Shown here: in pieces, positions 14,706-28,717 of the stretch
Layout: each line of letters begins with the position of its first letter
How positions within the stretch are numbered: the stretch's first letter is position 1
Source: Psoroptes ovis
Lineage: Eukaryota; Arthropoda; Arachnida; Sarcoptiformes; Psoroptidae
Length of the DNA stretch: 64,000 bases
Direction of reading: 5' to 3'
NCBI GenBank assembly: GCA_002943765.1
Contig: PQWQ01000006.1
Coordinates: forward strand, 1,736,001 to 1,800,000
The notes under the pieces: generated by a model
What the model saw: only the letters and a program-made list of their open reading frames with translations
What the model was told of the DNA's origin: nothing
Database searches by the model: none
Translations under genes and position numbers: made by a program

Positions 14706-14797
14706 CAAATTATCGGATTGATGATCGTCAAATTCAATTGATGAACGGCAAATTTGATCCGAGAAAACAATTGATGTTTTTAGCTTGGTTATTTTAG
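14706..14797 (+). CDS. Orphan coding-like segment, possible terminal exon
   Basis: Follows an acceptor (TTTTACATTAG) at 14705. Only one of the three frames is open; it needs one nucleotide from a preceding exon and reads NYRIDDRQIQLMNGKF followed by DPRKQLMFLAWLF, then TAG. The composition is mixed and not low-complexity, unlike the surrounding DNA. No partner exon was found, so it may be chance or a decayed exon. Confidence 0.2.
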
Positions 14798-17533
14798 TTC
14801 AATTATTTTCAATTAAATTTTTTTGTTAATAGTTTGTTTATTGTGTTTGTTTTTCCAATGTTTATTTATTGTCAAAAATTGATTCACACACACTTCCCCA
14901 ATTGTTTGTTCTAATGAATAATAATAATAATAATTTTTGTTCTATTTTGCCATCGTTGCAAGTGACAAGTGTTTGTATTAGGATGTGTCTTAGGATGTTT
15001 GATTATCTATTTTTTTGATCAATGATTTTTTCTCCATTCAATTCCATAAGGTCACCAGACCCAAGAGAATGAAATTTCATATTTTTATATGTCTATTTGT
15101 TTATGTATAAATGAATGAGAAAAGAGAAAATTTACATTAAACTTTCCATCTTTTTTTCTCAAAATTGATTGATCAATCAATCGATTTATAAAGATCGATC
15201 AATTGATTGTAAATATTAAAAAATGCTAAAAATTCTAATGGGATTTTACCATTTGTCCCATTGAGGCTTTTTAGTATTTTCTTTTGGTTAGTTTGTATTT
15301 GTTTGATTGAATTACGTATATTCTCACCAATTCGTAAAAATATTCGTCTGTTTTGTAATGTTTACGCAATGGCAAACAATTTCAATCATTTTTCTGGTCA
15401 ATGTAAGAAAAAATAAAAATGAAAATCGATTAATGAACCAGGAACCATCTTTAGAATCAATTTTAATCATATCGATTAACCTATTGGAAGCTATTTTTCT
15501 GGTTAATTTCATAAGTAATTATGAAATTTTGATTCAAATCAATTAAATGTGATTTGATACTTTTGAAAGTCGTAGCTAAGATTTGAAATTCCTGAATGAA
15601 AATGGAATCAAAATTTTTGATTTCTCCTTTTTCCTGCTTTGAAATGAATCAAAAATAATTTCCATAAATTTTGATTTTGCATAATTATTTTCTCCAAAAT
15701 TCATAAATGCATTCCTACGATCATAATGATGATGATTATGATCACGAATATAGAGTATTATTTCAACTGGCAAAAAATGCACAAGTTTCCACCATAAACA
15801 TTACATATTCATAAGCATTCATTTTCGTTGATTCCACTGTTCTAAATATAGAATATATTTCACTAAAGCATTGAAAATGATTCGAATATGTAAAATATGA
15901 AAAAAAATAATAGATGCAGCAATGAAAACATCTTTGATTTCAGTGATTTTATACAAGAAATGATGAAAAAGAAGAAAAAACATTTATTCATTGAATATTC
16001 GCATAAATAAATAAATAAAACATTTACTTTTTGTTTTCCTGAACATTTCTTATCAAATTCATTATTGAACAATATTTGTTTTCGTTTATTCATTTTCTTT
16101 TAACATCATCATCGTGTTTATTGTATATTTGATTGATTTTGAATACACATATGAAATTAACCATTTTATATATGTTCAAAATGTTTTATAAATGAAAAAA
16201 AATGTCTAAATTGTTGTTAAAAGCATAAATAAAAAAAATTATAAATCAAATATTGAAATATTATTAACCATCTGTCGATCACTGTTGTGCTACTGCTGCA
16301 TGCTTTCAACACTACAAATTTGATTCCTTTTTGTCAGATTTCACACATTTATTTTAATTTATTTTTATTCATTTAGGTAAAATAATACATTTATTTGTTT
16401 TAGTGAAATTTAAAACCGGACCGAAAAAATCGGTTTTTTTTCATTAAATTTGATTCTATTCAGGTTACTATTCGATTAATTTATCACATTATGATTTGAT
16501 TGACACTCCATTATTTCTGAGAAATTAAGCAATTTAATCATTATTAAAATTGATTATCGTCATTTTGTTTGTTTTGTTTAGTTTTTCTTCCAACAAATTT
16601 ATCATAATTTAGGTGATCTAAAGACATGTAATTTGACCATTTAATTATCATTATTTTATTTGTTTCTTGCCAATTATAAATTCTTCATTTATTTGATTGA
16701 TTTCAAACTAATATTTCAATCATTGTTTCATGATTTAATGATCGTTATTGCTACACGCATGTCATTAATGATGATCGTTTTTCATTCATTTGATTACAAT
16801 CAAATGGAAAAATTTGAAATTCTGTTATTATGATGTTCCGATCAGAATTTCTATTCTCTCATGGTGCATTTACGTATGTAAACACAATTTCTTCAATTCT
16901 TTCACAATTGAATTCATTTACCACTAGACAACCAATCTATATACGAAATGGATCACAGGAAAAAATTTTCAACCAAGAAAAAAATTGCTGCAATATCCGA
17001 AAATAGCACCGAAAATAAATTTTGAGTGGTTGTCAAACATTTTTGTCTTTGAACAATTAGAAGTTGTTGCATCTTTATTTAATCTAAGAAATTGATATTC
17101 ATTCTTGGAAATAATCTAGTTTTAATCAAGACATGATTCATTCAATTTTAATATTTACAGTTTTATGTTCATTGCAATAAATGATCCAAGACTGATTATG
17201 TTGGGTGCATGTTGTCGTTGTTGTGTGGGATGATAATACAGAACAAAATTAATAATAATAATAATAGATTCTATATAATATATCATTATCATGCTTTGTT
17301 ACTCTTAGCATGTGTATTCCATTAATATTCTTCAAATTTTCATAGCGAAATTTGCACAAAACAACAATATGTAACCAATGTGAATGAATAAATTGTATTA
17401 ATATATCAATATTAATATATATCAGAATATATATGTGAATGAAAACAAAGTTACAATCAAAAATGATAAACAAAACAAATTTAATCAATCAAATCAAACA
17501 AAAATTGAATATTGAAAATGATATTGTCATTAT

Positions 17534-17585
17534 TATTACTGAACGTTCAGTAATATTTAGTATAATGTTCCGTAGGAACATTATA
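17534..17585. repeat. Two adjacent palindromes
   Basis: 17534-17555 is a perfect 22-bp palindrome (half-site TATTACTGAAC). Five bases later, 17561-17585 is an inverted repeat with 11-bp arms (left arm TATAATGTTCC) around a 3-nt loop GTA. Both contain a GAAC/GTTC core. They could be protein-binding sites, a cruciform or the remains of a small inverted-repeat element. Confidence 0.75.
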
Positions 17586-17766
17586 TAAATCTACATTTAT
17601 TCCCATATATATGACAGCGTTATTCTATGGTTTTTTTTTCATTGAAATGAAATTCCAATTGAAATTCATCAATGAAATTTAGTATTTTTTATTTCGATAT
17701 TTTTACAGGAAAAACTGCATATGAATGAATGAATGCAAGCATATTCTTAACTGTTCATTGTTTAAG

Positions 17767-17955
17767 CCATCCATCCATCCATCAATCAATCAAATAATCA
17801 GTTATAATAATAGACATTTAACCACCACCACCACCACCGCCAACAACAACAACATAAATATCATCTAATCGTTATCAACAATAACAACAACCAGACATCT
17901 AACCAACTAACTAACCAACAAACCAACCAACAATCAACCACCACCACCACCAAAT
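17767..17955. repeat. Simple-repeat cluster (CCAT, CCA, CAA)
   Basis: Runs of CCAT (about 17767-17782), CCA (about 17822-17838 and 17937-17953) and CAA (about 17840-17851) lie within 200 bp on one strand. C-containing repeats are unusual against the local AT-rich background. They precede the candidate first exon at 19049 and could belong to a transcribed leader. Confidence 0.7.
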
Positions 17956-19048
17956 TTTTTTATCATCAAAAATACATACGAAAATTCTCTCAACAATTTT
18001 TCTCCAATGTTTGTTGCATATACAAAAAAACAAACATACACACAAGTATGGAATGAGTGTTTGTTATATCGAATTCATTGATATTATTTGGGCAATGTTT
18101 TGAATTATTTCCAATCATACAAAAGAGAGAAAGAGAAAGCGAAAAACAGTACAATTCTTCTTCTTTCAAAATTTGATTGTGGTGAAAATTGCTAGTTGTT
18201 CGTTGATAATCATCATCATCATCATAATGGTCGTTGTTGTTGTTTATGTTGCTGTTGCTGTTAGTGGTCGTATTTTGCAATTTACCAACATAACTTTCTA
18301 AATGATGTAAATAAATTGGTTGTTAGGTTGAAAATCATTGAAAAAAAAACACATACATTGCCAAAAAAGAAAAAAATTAAAATTGAAAATGAAATCGAAA
18401 ACACAGTATAATTCAATCGCAACAACAACAACATTGGTTATTATTACTATTGAATCAACACTTTTAAATCGTCTAAATTATCGTATCAGCATCTGAAACA
18501 ATATTATCGTGATTATATTTGCCATAGAATAATAAAGCAAAAATTGTGATTCTTTCCAAAGAAAAAAATCAAATTCTGATTCATCGAAATCCGAAACAAA
18601 TTTATTTTGAAATTTTCAAATAATTTTGATTCAAAAATTAATGAATTTACCCTCTCAATTGTCACTTCGCAATCGCAATCGTTTTCTATTTGTCATTCAA
18701 TCACCTAATTATTGAAAATAACTACAATTATATTTTGACCTGAATTAAAAATCGTGAACAAATGATGATCAACAATAAATAAGATCACCTCTATTTATTA
18801 CCTCACATTGATTGTGGGTGTTGCTATTGTTGTTGTCGGTGTTTAAGGTTTTAGCATATTTGAAGAACAGAACAAAAAACTAAAAAAACAAAGCAATGAC
18901 TTTGAAAAAAACATTTGAGATCAAATTCGGTAAAATTCATTGAAATTTAGTGCATTTATTTTTTTGATAATAAAATAATCACAATAACAATAATGATAAC
19001 CGCACCCGATTGATTAATTGAAGAAGATTTAAAACCAGCAAGAAACAA

Positions 19049-19073
19049 ATGGTTTCCGAAGAAAAAATAAATG
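19049..19073 (+). CDS. Candidate first coding micro-exon (MVSEEKIN)
   Basis: ATG at 19049 opens eight codons plus one base and runs straight into a consensus GTAAGT donor at 19074. The phase (1) matches the phase required by the open segments at 21158, 24413 and 27813, and also the phase of talin exon 2 at 37001. The upstream DNA is rich in CAA/CCA simple sequence, as mite leaders often are. Too short to prove by sequence alone. Confidence 0.3.
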
Positions 19074-21157
19074 GTAAGTCATAATTCAATTTTATTTTAT
19101 TGTTATTTGAAAAATTTTATTAGATGAATCGAAAAACCCTTTGAATTAATTATTTCTGTTTGAAGGGCTAAGAATTAAAAAATAAGAATGAAAAACACCC
19201 ATCGTGATTGGAGACAAAACATTCAAATCTCAAGATTTTGTTTAATTGATATTTTTATCAAAATGTTTTTTTTCTCCATTTATCTACCATATAAAGAGTT
19301 AAAGAGTTATCATATGTTTTAATTGCATGACATTTTTCCATCCAATATTATTAATTAATCAATCATTTGATATTCATATTTTAGTGTATATCTTAACCAT
19401 TATCGTGAATCACAATTCACGATTGATTTTGAGTGTAATTATTTAACATTATCCAATAATATGATTCATCATATCCAATGATTAATTTCACATGTTGTCT
19501 GCCAAGAAAAATCACTATGAAATTCCCTAAAATGAACATTTGATTTCATTCCTTTCGTTTTAATTTTTTCTCATCTCTCACATTCTTCAAATAGACATAG
19601 ACTAACAAAAGTTTATAAAAAAATTCTCACAAAACAAATTAAGATGAAAATGAAACATATTATTTTATTTTTTTCACTTTAATCAAATGATCTTATCAAT
19701 ATTAAATGATCGCAAGTGTTTAATAACGATAATAACCATGACAACATCAAATAACATCAAGTTTATTTTCATTTTATTAATTCATTTTTATCACTTAGAT
19801 TAATAATCTCATGTCGTCGTTGTTGATGTTGTTGTTGTTTATATTTGAAATTCATCGAAAAATATCAAAGAAATTTGATTTTTTCTCTTACTTTTGTAAA
19901 TCTAAAAACCTCAAACAAAAGCAAACATTCATTGATAAATTTACATTTCCATATCTTTGATTTTTGCTTCTTTGAACAACCATGATTCGATGATTTTCTG
20001 CCATAATATTTAGCTTTGTCACGAAAATCCACAAAAATTGAAACAAAAAGTAGCATCATCTTATTAATTATTTTGATTCATGAATACATTCGAAATTCTT
20101 TGACATTCTTAGAATTTCTTAAATCTCATATATCGAATGAATGTTGGAAAAAAATGTTATCACTTGATGATTTATTTATATTTAAATCCAGAACATTTTT
20201 TTCTGCCATTTTACCATTCTTCATATTCAAATTTTATATTCATATTCACCCACACACACATGTACAACCATGAAATGGTTGAACGCAGATATATTCAAAC
20301 TTAAAATATATTTGTCTTAAAATATCTTATACGAAATATCATTAGTAACAAAGAGAGGAAATTTATTTTATTTTTCCAACAAAAGCAGAAGAATGTTGAA
20401 GAATTTAATGAAACACATGTGTTTTTCAAATATTTCTTTGAATAAAACATGGTCCTTTTTTTTGCTTAAATTAATTCTTTTATTTCGAAAAATATTATTG
20501 TTATTATCATTAGTTATTTTAATTTCATGAACACTCCAAAAATGTATTTGAAAGGTCAAAGGTTGTTGTCTGTTTATGTGTGCATGGATAATGATGAAAA
20601 TAACTGTCAATTATTTGTGTGAATTAAATTCGACATGGTTCGTTCTCGTTTCACCATTCAAAATTGAAAAAATTTTAATGGAATTAATAAAATTTAAAAT
20701 GGCCACGTGTGCCATTTTGTCGTCGTATTGTTGTTGTTGGGCAAAATATTCTCATATCAAGAATATAATAATGATCAGTAATCAAATAATAATCGATGAT
20801 GATAATCATTGTTGACCATCGTTGACCAAAAATTATTGAATTTTGATATTTCGATTTCAAAGCAAATTAAATAAAGAAAATGCCAAAAATAGAAATTAGA
20901 CAGTAATAAAATTCCAATATGAATTTTCAATTTTCAAAAATATTTAAAATTCCATTTCATTGTTATTCAATTTTTTATGATCGATGATAACATCTTTATT
21001 CAACTTTATTTCAAGCAATAATAGCTTCGATGAATGAATATAATCGAAAATGTCATAATTCATTACATCTTTATTGGATTTTGGACAAAAAAAATGAAAA
21101 TTCCTATAGCATTTGAATTGTGGATTCATTCTTAAGTTGAAGCATCGATATTTTCAG

Positions 21158-21226
21158 AATTTGTCCTGGTGCTTCGCAAATTCAAAATCCGAGCTCTGAT
21201 TCTGATCTCAAGGCGCCATCTCTCTG
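21158..21226 (+). CDS. Candidate 69-nt cassette exon
   Basis: Flanked by a good acceptor (CGATATTTTCAG) and a GTGAGA donor. About half G+C in a region that is about three-quarters A+T, so it stands out. Two frames are open: one entered in phase 1 (reads FVLVLRKFKIRALILISRRH) and one in phase 2 (reads ICPGASQIQNPSSDSDLK). At 69 nt it is symmetric and could be skipped without a frame change. The phase-1 reading continues from the candidate exon at 19049. Confidence 0.3.
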
Positions 21227-23384
21227 GTGAGAATTGTATCGATTTTTCTAAATTTTCTAAACAAATTCGAATTGCGACAATTCAATTCACGTTGAATTAT
21301 CAAGAACATTTATTCATAAAATTCATTCATTTTTTAAAAATAGATTCGTTTTGAAAAATGGTCATCTGATTATCTATCAATAAATTGAAATGATTATCAT
21401 CGTTGATTGTTTCCTATGTGTATTATTGTTGTAAATTTGATTCGTAAATTTGATCAACTCTCGATTAACCAAATATTGAATTTCGATTCACTTTTCTGCC
21501 ATTTTTTCCTTTGGTCTTAGCATGTTTAACATTGAAATTCATGGATACTAAAACAGAAAAAAATTGTAAACATTTGTTCAAATGTTTGCAATTTTTCCCT
21601 GAGTTAAAATGGGCCATGTGTTCACATAAAAACACTGTGATTCTGTATTTGAATTTGTTTGTATTTTGAATACACATATAGAGACATATAAAATGTATAT
21701 TCAAACCGTTATTTACTGCCGCCATACAATAAAAACTAAAGAATTTTTAATTTTCTTAAAAGCTTTTCATATTGAATTGAATATACGAAATATTTTTAAA
21801 AATAAAACAAAGCAACGAAGAAATTCAACGATTCTAATGTATTTGTCTGTGTTTATGTATAGTTGGACGACATTATTTTTATATTTTTTTGAATTATATT
21901 TATAACATGAATCAATTTTTAGTATTCAATGAATAAATAGTTTTATTATAAACGATTATAGTAATAATTGTGATGATAATAATGATAATAATTCGGCATT
22001 CATCTTCAGTACATTTCCAGTACGTTTTCAACCCTAGATGCGAACATCATCATCAATTGTATCATCGTCATCATCATCATCGCATTGTAATATATGCAAT
22101 TGTATCTCTGTCTGTATTAATCATCTGATTGCTATTCATCTTCTTTGTCCAATGTGCTGGAATATTATTTTATTTATGATTTTATTTCAATTTTGCTTAT
22201 TTTTATTCCAATTCATTTCAATGAATTTATTTTCATTTCTGCCCTTTTTTTCTTCGGGTTCATGATCGTAGATTTTTATCAGCCTAAATGAAATTTATTA
22301 TTATTATCGTTATTATTATTAATGAGAATAATATAAATCAAATCAAATGATTGTATGAATGAATGGAATGAAACGAATTGAATTGAATTGATGAAAATAA
22401 CGATGCTACTTATTATGGTCAAAATGTGTATGTATTTGAAAATATTTGAAAGATGGAGAGTAAATAAATAAATAAATTTCTTTTCCGTTGAAATATGCGA
22501 AGGCGAAATTGAAAAATTTTTTTGAAAAATTTCACATAAGAAATTTTTCAATGAATTCAAAAGACCGGAACTTAAAAAAAATTTAAATTTTTAATTAAAT
22601 TTTATTGATTTTTCAAAGATTTGAAAAATGATGAAATCGAAAAAGATGAAATAAAATTTTTTGATTTTTAAGGTTTGTTATCTAGTTTTTTGTTTAAAAT
22701 ATGTGATTATGGGTTGCATTTAATTTGAACGAAAAAATAAATGAAAAATTAGTTTTATAGCCAGCGCAGCAAGCAAGCACATTGTCAAGCATCAAGGAAT
22801 CATCATCATTGAATGAACTTTGCAAATTATCCTACGCCATTTTTCTTTAACATTTTCTGATGATTAAAAAATGAAAATTTTCATTTTTTCTATCATTTCC
22901 CTTCAGAAATTAATAAACACATATTCTATAATTAATAATAATGCCTTTTGATGAATAAACATGGATATTTGCTTGGGTTTTTGTCTATCAATTTGATTTG
23001 ATTGTCATTCATCAGTAGAGGATTAATCTGATTTTGTACAACATTCACAGCATTATTTCATCACTTTCATCTAAAGATTGATGAAATGATATTTTGTGAA
23101 AATGTTGAAATTAAATGGAAAACACTCCTGACAAGATAATTCATGTATTTTCGTGCCTTCAATTGATACCGGTTTTCAATTAACATAACGAATCGTATCC
23201 TGTTTCGTTTTGTTTTCGTTTTTGTTTGTTTAATTTTCGGTTTATAATAAATTACCAAAATATTCAAAAGATTATTCGAATGATTTCAATCAAATATTTG
23301 AATATTAGCATTATTCTTTAACGAATTTAAATGAGTAAGAAGAAAACAAATCTTCATTTTCATCATTTTTACAAAATAAATTTC

Positions 23385-23404
23385 AAAAAAAAAAAAAAAA
23401 AAAA
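23385..23404. repeat. Poly(A) run of 20
   Basis: Uninterrupted A tract. No target-site duplication or retroposed gene was seen beside it, so it is treated as a simple repeat. Confidence 0.9.
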
Positions 23405-24412
23405 TGGTGTGTGGTGTGGCCGCCAAACACATAATCAAGCATCATCATCATCTCAAAAATTTTTTTGGTATATTTGGTATCCATGTTTGTTGTTGGATTA
23501 ATCAAATCAAATCAAATAAAAATATTAATATTAAACATGGAAAATATAAAAAATATGTATTGCATTCAATGTAATGTTGTGTTGTTGTTTATTTTCATTT
23601 TATTTCATATATGTGTGTCGGCGTCGTCGTCATCATCATCATCATTGTTGATGATGGTAGAAAAGAAACAACAACAACGATTATGATGATGATGATATTT
23701 AGTGATGGTTTTGTATGTATCTATCCATTCCACTGAAAAAATTTTTATATTTGTGTATGTATATTTGATTTTTTGTGTGTAGGATGGGATTGGGCTCGAC
23801 ATTTTTTTGATATTTTGATTTTTTTTTTCTCAAAAAAAGCTATTATATTTTATTTTTTGTTCTTTCCGTTTTATATTTTTCTGATTATTATTCTACCATT
23901 ATTTTATTTTTTCATTTAAAATAAATATTATCATATACAATTCATTCATTCATACATTTGATAAATGTTTTATAAAGATTTTATTTCAATTTGTTAGATT
24001 CAATTCACAATTCATTTTGAATTGAAAATTAACAAAATTTAATTTGAAAAATTCAATGCAAAATAAATGAATGAATGAATTCAATCTGTTTGTAATTGAA
24101 GTGAATTTTTGGATATATCCAACAAATTGTTTTCTTTTCAAAGATGTTTCCCATGTTTTTTGATTTTCATGACACAAATTCCATGTGATTCCAATTTTGA
24201 ATCGGATTTTACTTGAAACATATTTTTTAAATGCATGTGACAATTTGAAAAATATTGATTCATTTTTTTGCCTCAATTTTGACCTGATTTATGATTTACC
24301 TCAAAACTAAGAAATACAAAAATTATGTAAAACACTAGATGTTTGTTTTTATTTTTGAAAATCATTAATTCATTGATTGATTGATATGTTTCATTTTTAT
24401 TCGTGTAATCAG

Positions 24413-24440
24413 CTATCAGTAAAATCTTATCGATCAAAAG
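24413..24440 (+). CDS. Candidate 28-nt micro-exon
   Basis: Acceptor GTGTAATCAG at 24412 and donor GTAGGT at 24441 bracket 28 nt that read AISKILSIK in the phase offered by the exon at 19049 or 21158. It leaves phase 2, which is what the open segment at 29038 needs. Very short; chance occurrence is quite possible. Confidence 0.18.
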
Positions 24441-27400
24441 GTAGGTGTCATTTCTTTATATCTGATAACATTTGAAAAATTTAAATTTAAAATTCGATAA
24501 ATTATTTTGAAAATTTCATCAGATAATTCATTAAAATGAAAAAAAATTTCAAAATATATTAAAACAAGCGCACACACACACATTTCTCTGCTTGAAAATA
24601 ATATATATTTCTCGAAAATTAATGTTTAATGACTCGTCATTATCGTTCAAAAATATTAACAACAACAACAGCTACATTATCACCATCATTATCATCATTA
24701 GTTTTATCATTTTGTAAATATTCGGTGATAATAAATAAATAGATAGATAAGTAACTGAATAAATAAATTACCATTTGTGGTTGAACTCTGTAAATTTTTT
24801 TTCAAAAATTTTTATTTCAAAAGTAAATAAATGAAATGTAGTTTACTTCATCATCATCATCATCATCGTATGAAATCATCTAAAATCATTATCAATCCAT
24901 AATAATAAAAAACAACCGTCATTAATTTCACTGAAAAAGTCATAATGATGATGATGATTTGTTTTTGATTTGCTTTTTGTGAATTTGTTTGAAATTTTCT
25001 AACAATATATTTATTTTTTGTTTGGAACACATTAACAACATGTTAATGATGCTTATTTGTTCGCAAAAAAGCTCGGAATTCTCACTGGATCCAAGCAGAT
25101 ATTCATTGAATTCTTCAACGAGTTCAAAATGATGAAATGAACCTTTTTTTGTTGGTTTCCATTTTATGATGTAATTTCAATGATGTTGACATTGATCATA
25201 GTGAGCATATAACAATAGATTCCAAAATCCAAAAATTTTGTTGATTATCATTGAATTTCGTTTGTTTTTTTTTCAAAACAAAATAATAAATTCAACATTT
25301 CCTTATTTATTTATTATACATTTTGTTATTTCATTTTTTTCAAAATAACAATAAACAATAGACCCTATGTGTGTGTGTTGGACCTCTTGTAGCGCTTTTG
25401 GAAGGTTGCAACATCCAATTTATAATAACAAATTTAATGTTTTTTTTTTTGAATTTCATGAAAATATTTACAAATTTTTTTTTATTATATTATTACATTC
25501 AAATAATGATGAATAATGTGTGTTTATTTATGAAAATCTAAAAATGATCTAAAAATGTTCATATGAAAAACATTGACGAACATTATCTATGTAAAATTGA
25601 ATGAATTTGATGCCATCATCGAAATGGCTATTGGCCATCATCAATTTTGTATGAAACATTTATTTCCATATATTTCGACGATGATGAATATATTAATATC
25701 TGAATAAATTTCTATGTTTTCATTTTCCAAAAATTATATGATCAACATAGATATTTTTTGATCAAGCGAAAATTTACTTGAAACAAATTTCATTTCAAAC
25801 AAATACAATTCCGATTTCACAATTTTAATATCTTAATTTTGTTTCTTATTTTTTTTTACCTAAATTTTGCCTTGATTACTTTCATTAAATTAATCACTTC
25901 AAATTAATAAAATAATTATCAATTATGAAAAACCATTTCATTTTACAAACGTGGAAATTACATTCATTTTACCATATTTGATTTTCAACATTTGATTTTG
26001 TAAGTTTTGTATTTACAATTAATTTGTTTCAAAAGAGAGAAGGTGAAAGAAAAATTTGAATTTGTAAATTAATTCCTTTGTTTGTTATTATTATTTTCAT
26101 TATTAATTTGATTTTCATTATTTTGCAAAAATATCTATGAATGACAATTACAATCTTTGAATTTGAATCTTATTTTTCTTTGAATTGAATTCATTTTGAA
26201 ATATACGAAATTCCTTAGATGGTAATTTTCCGTTTTTTTCTTGTAATTTTAGTTTATAATTTCTACTTTTATTCATTGGAAAATTCAAGTTTTTTTTAAA
26301 TATTCATTCATTCATATATTCATTAGACACCGACACACAAACGCTACATCTTTGCAAATGATTGAAAACAGAAGATGGAGAAAATTATGAATGAAATTAA
26401 ATTTCATTTCTTCATTATTTCTTCTTGATTATTTCATCGTGTGCGTTGTGTATGTTGCTAATGAAATTGTTTTGACTATTTATGGTACACTGAAGAAGAA
26501 AATAGAAAAAGAAAACCTTAGAAATTGAAAATGTGTTGCTTGTTTGTTTGTTTGTATTAGCCAATTGATAGTATCATTGATGATGATGATGCTAACACAA
26601 CACAATCACTGATTGAATTGTATATGTTTTTTTCTATTTAAATTTTTGAATGTTATTGCGTTCTATGAATGTTGTATTTCTATGGCAATTTCTATATGAA
26701 AATTTCAATGTGCCCACGATCGTTTCTCCTTTTTATTTTTTGAAATTTTTTCACTTTATTCAAAAATAATTTTAAATAGTAGAATATTATAAATACATTT
26801 TACGTGTTTTTTTCATTTTCTCTTGATTCATTCATTTTGCTTTGCATAAAACATGTACACTGGTTGACTAAAATATGAGTGAAATAGTAGACATCTCTCC
26901 AAATCTTTTGAAAATTTCTCTTTTACGAAATTTGCGAATTTTTTTTTCATTTTCTTTCATAAATTTCCGGCGGCCATCAAGTTCAAGTATTTGTGTTTTT
27001 TTCTACTTTCAAATATTTTGTTCATGATCATTTTTTTATGTTGAATTAATCATTCCAAATATGTCATTTGTTTTTTGTTTTGTTTTTTCCAAAGAAAATA
27101 TTCTTGAATTTTTTTCATTTTTTTGGTAAGTTTTCTCTTTGATTTGTTTTTTTACAAATGAAAATGATTCGATTCATTTGAATGAAATTGATTTGTTTGA
27201 ATAAACATTTTCTGCATTATTCAATCGCGTAAGGGCTCAAATTTTCAATTAGACATAACCATGCTAAAGCTATGCGAGCAGATATTTGTGATTTTGTGTA
27301 TGTCTCAGTGTTCAGTTGATTGCATGTTTATTAGATATTATTTTTATATTTTATATTTGACCTGATTTTTTGTTTTTATTATAATTAATTTGTGTGCTCT

Positions 27401-27812
27401 AATTTTGTGTCTAATATCGTGTCGGATGTTTATTATTTCTTCAGATTTTGATAATTTCAATTTTGTTTATTCTTGCCAACAATATTCGGTGCCAAAAAAT
27501 AAAATGAATCAAGAATTATATGAAATGAATAAATAAAAAACAAACAAACGGAGCCATCCATGAGTAAATATTCTCCAAATCAAAAAAATAAAATTCAACC
27601 AAAATTGAACTAAATTAACACAAAGCACAAATTTCAAATTTTTTTCTTGTTTTTCTCAAAATTATCCATACGTTTTGAATGTAATTGTTGAAATTAAATA
27701 CAATCATAACTAGAAGACGAGGGGGTTTTTCGCTATTTTTTGTTTGATTCACATTTAATGTAAATTTAGAATCAAATTAAAAATTCAATTGGTTCAATTT
27801 TCATTCGTTTAG

Positions 27813-27865
27813 GTGACATTTTTTCCCGCAAAAACGAGACACCAACAGCAACAATAACCACAACG
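27813..27865 (+). CDS. Candidate 53-nt exon (DIFSRKNETPTATITTT)
   Basis: Acceptor TCGTTTAG at 27812 and GTAATT donor at 27866. Entered in phase 1 it reads GDIFSRKNETPTATITTT without a stop and ends in phase 0. Its G+C content is clearly above the surroundings. It joins in frame to the candidate exons at 19049 or 21158. No convincing next exon in phase 0 was found. Confidence 0.28.
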
Positions 27866-28717
27866 GTAATTATGAAAACTTTTGATCTTTAAAAAATGTG
27901 ATGAATGTGTTTCTGTGTATCTTTTAATTGTTTGAAATTTCAAAATATTGCCTCGTCATTGTTAGAATTGTATCATTGTTAACAATGAAACAAACAAAAA
28001 TTGAACAACAATTATATTATCGAATGAACAATTATGATTATATCAATGAAACATTATAATTTATAATTTCTATGCGTGTTTGTGGGTAAATGTGTATGAA
28101 TGTGATCAAATGTTTTCCAAATTCGTTGTTAATGATTAAGTGCTCAAAACCCATAAGTCACAATTCATTAAATTATTATTATTATTATTAGAATGACGAA
28201 CCCTAAATTTTGAATTTCATAAAAACATTCCAAGCATTTCAAATCTCATCTCTTACTCCTATTCTTTCTTCATATCTCTGATTTCTTATGAATTATGATT
28301 GTAATAATTTTCATAATTCCGAAACGAAATATAATTCAATTGCTTGATATTAATTCATAAAATTTTATACATTTCGCCTTATAAAATCGCATTTTAATGG
28401 TGAATAGAATAAAATTAATTTAAATGATGTTTTAATTTAATTTAAAACTGATGATATTATTATTATCATCATTGCTACATTATTCATTTGACTTGTATAT
28501 AAATTGAATAAATTAATTTTTAATTCAATTTTTCAAATAAAAATTTTGTATTTGAAAAAAGCCTAAAAATAAAATTCAAAAGTCAAAATGAATTTTTATT
28601 GCAATCCTTTTTTATATATATTCAATGATGATATCATTCATTCGTATCATGATCATTATCTGTACAATAATTCACAAAAACACATTTAGTCATGATTCAT
28701 CTCTAAAAATTCATATA

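Larger units (their letters stand above)
12023..19048. other. Non-coding region, left part of a 24 kb gene-poor stretch
   Basis: AT-rich sequence with AATAAA-like hexamers soon after the upstream stop (for example near 12096, a candidate 3' end for that gene). It contains the orphan open segment at 14706, the paired palindromes at 17534 and CCA/CCAT/CAA simple repeats at 17767-17955, listed separately. No multi-exon gene could be assembled on either strand. Confidence 0.5.

Noticed and set aside
23385..23404. Poly(A) run as a retroposed gene tail
   Set aside because: No intronless gene copy and no flanking duplication next to it.
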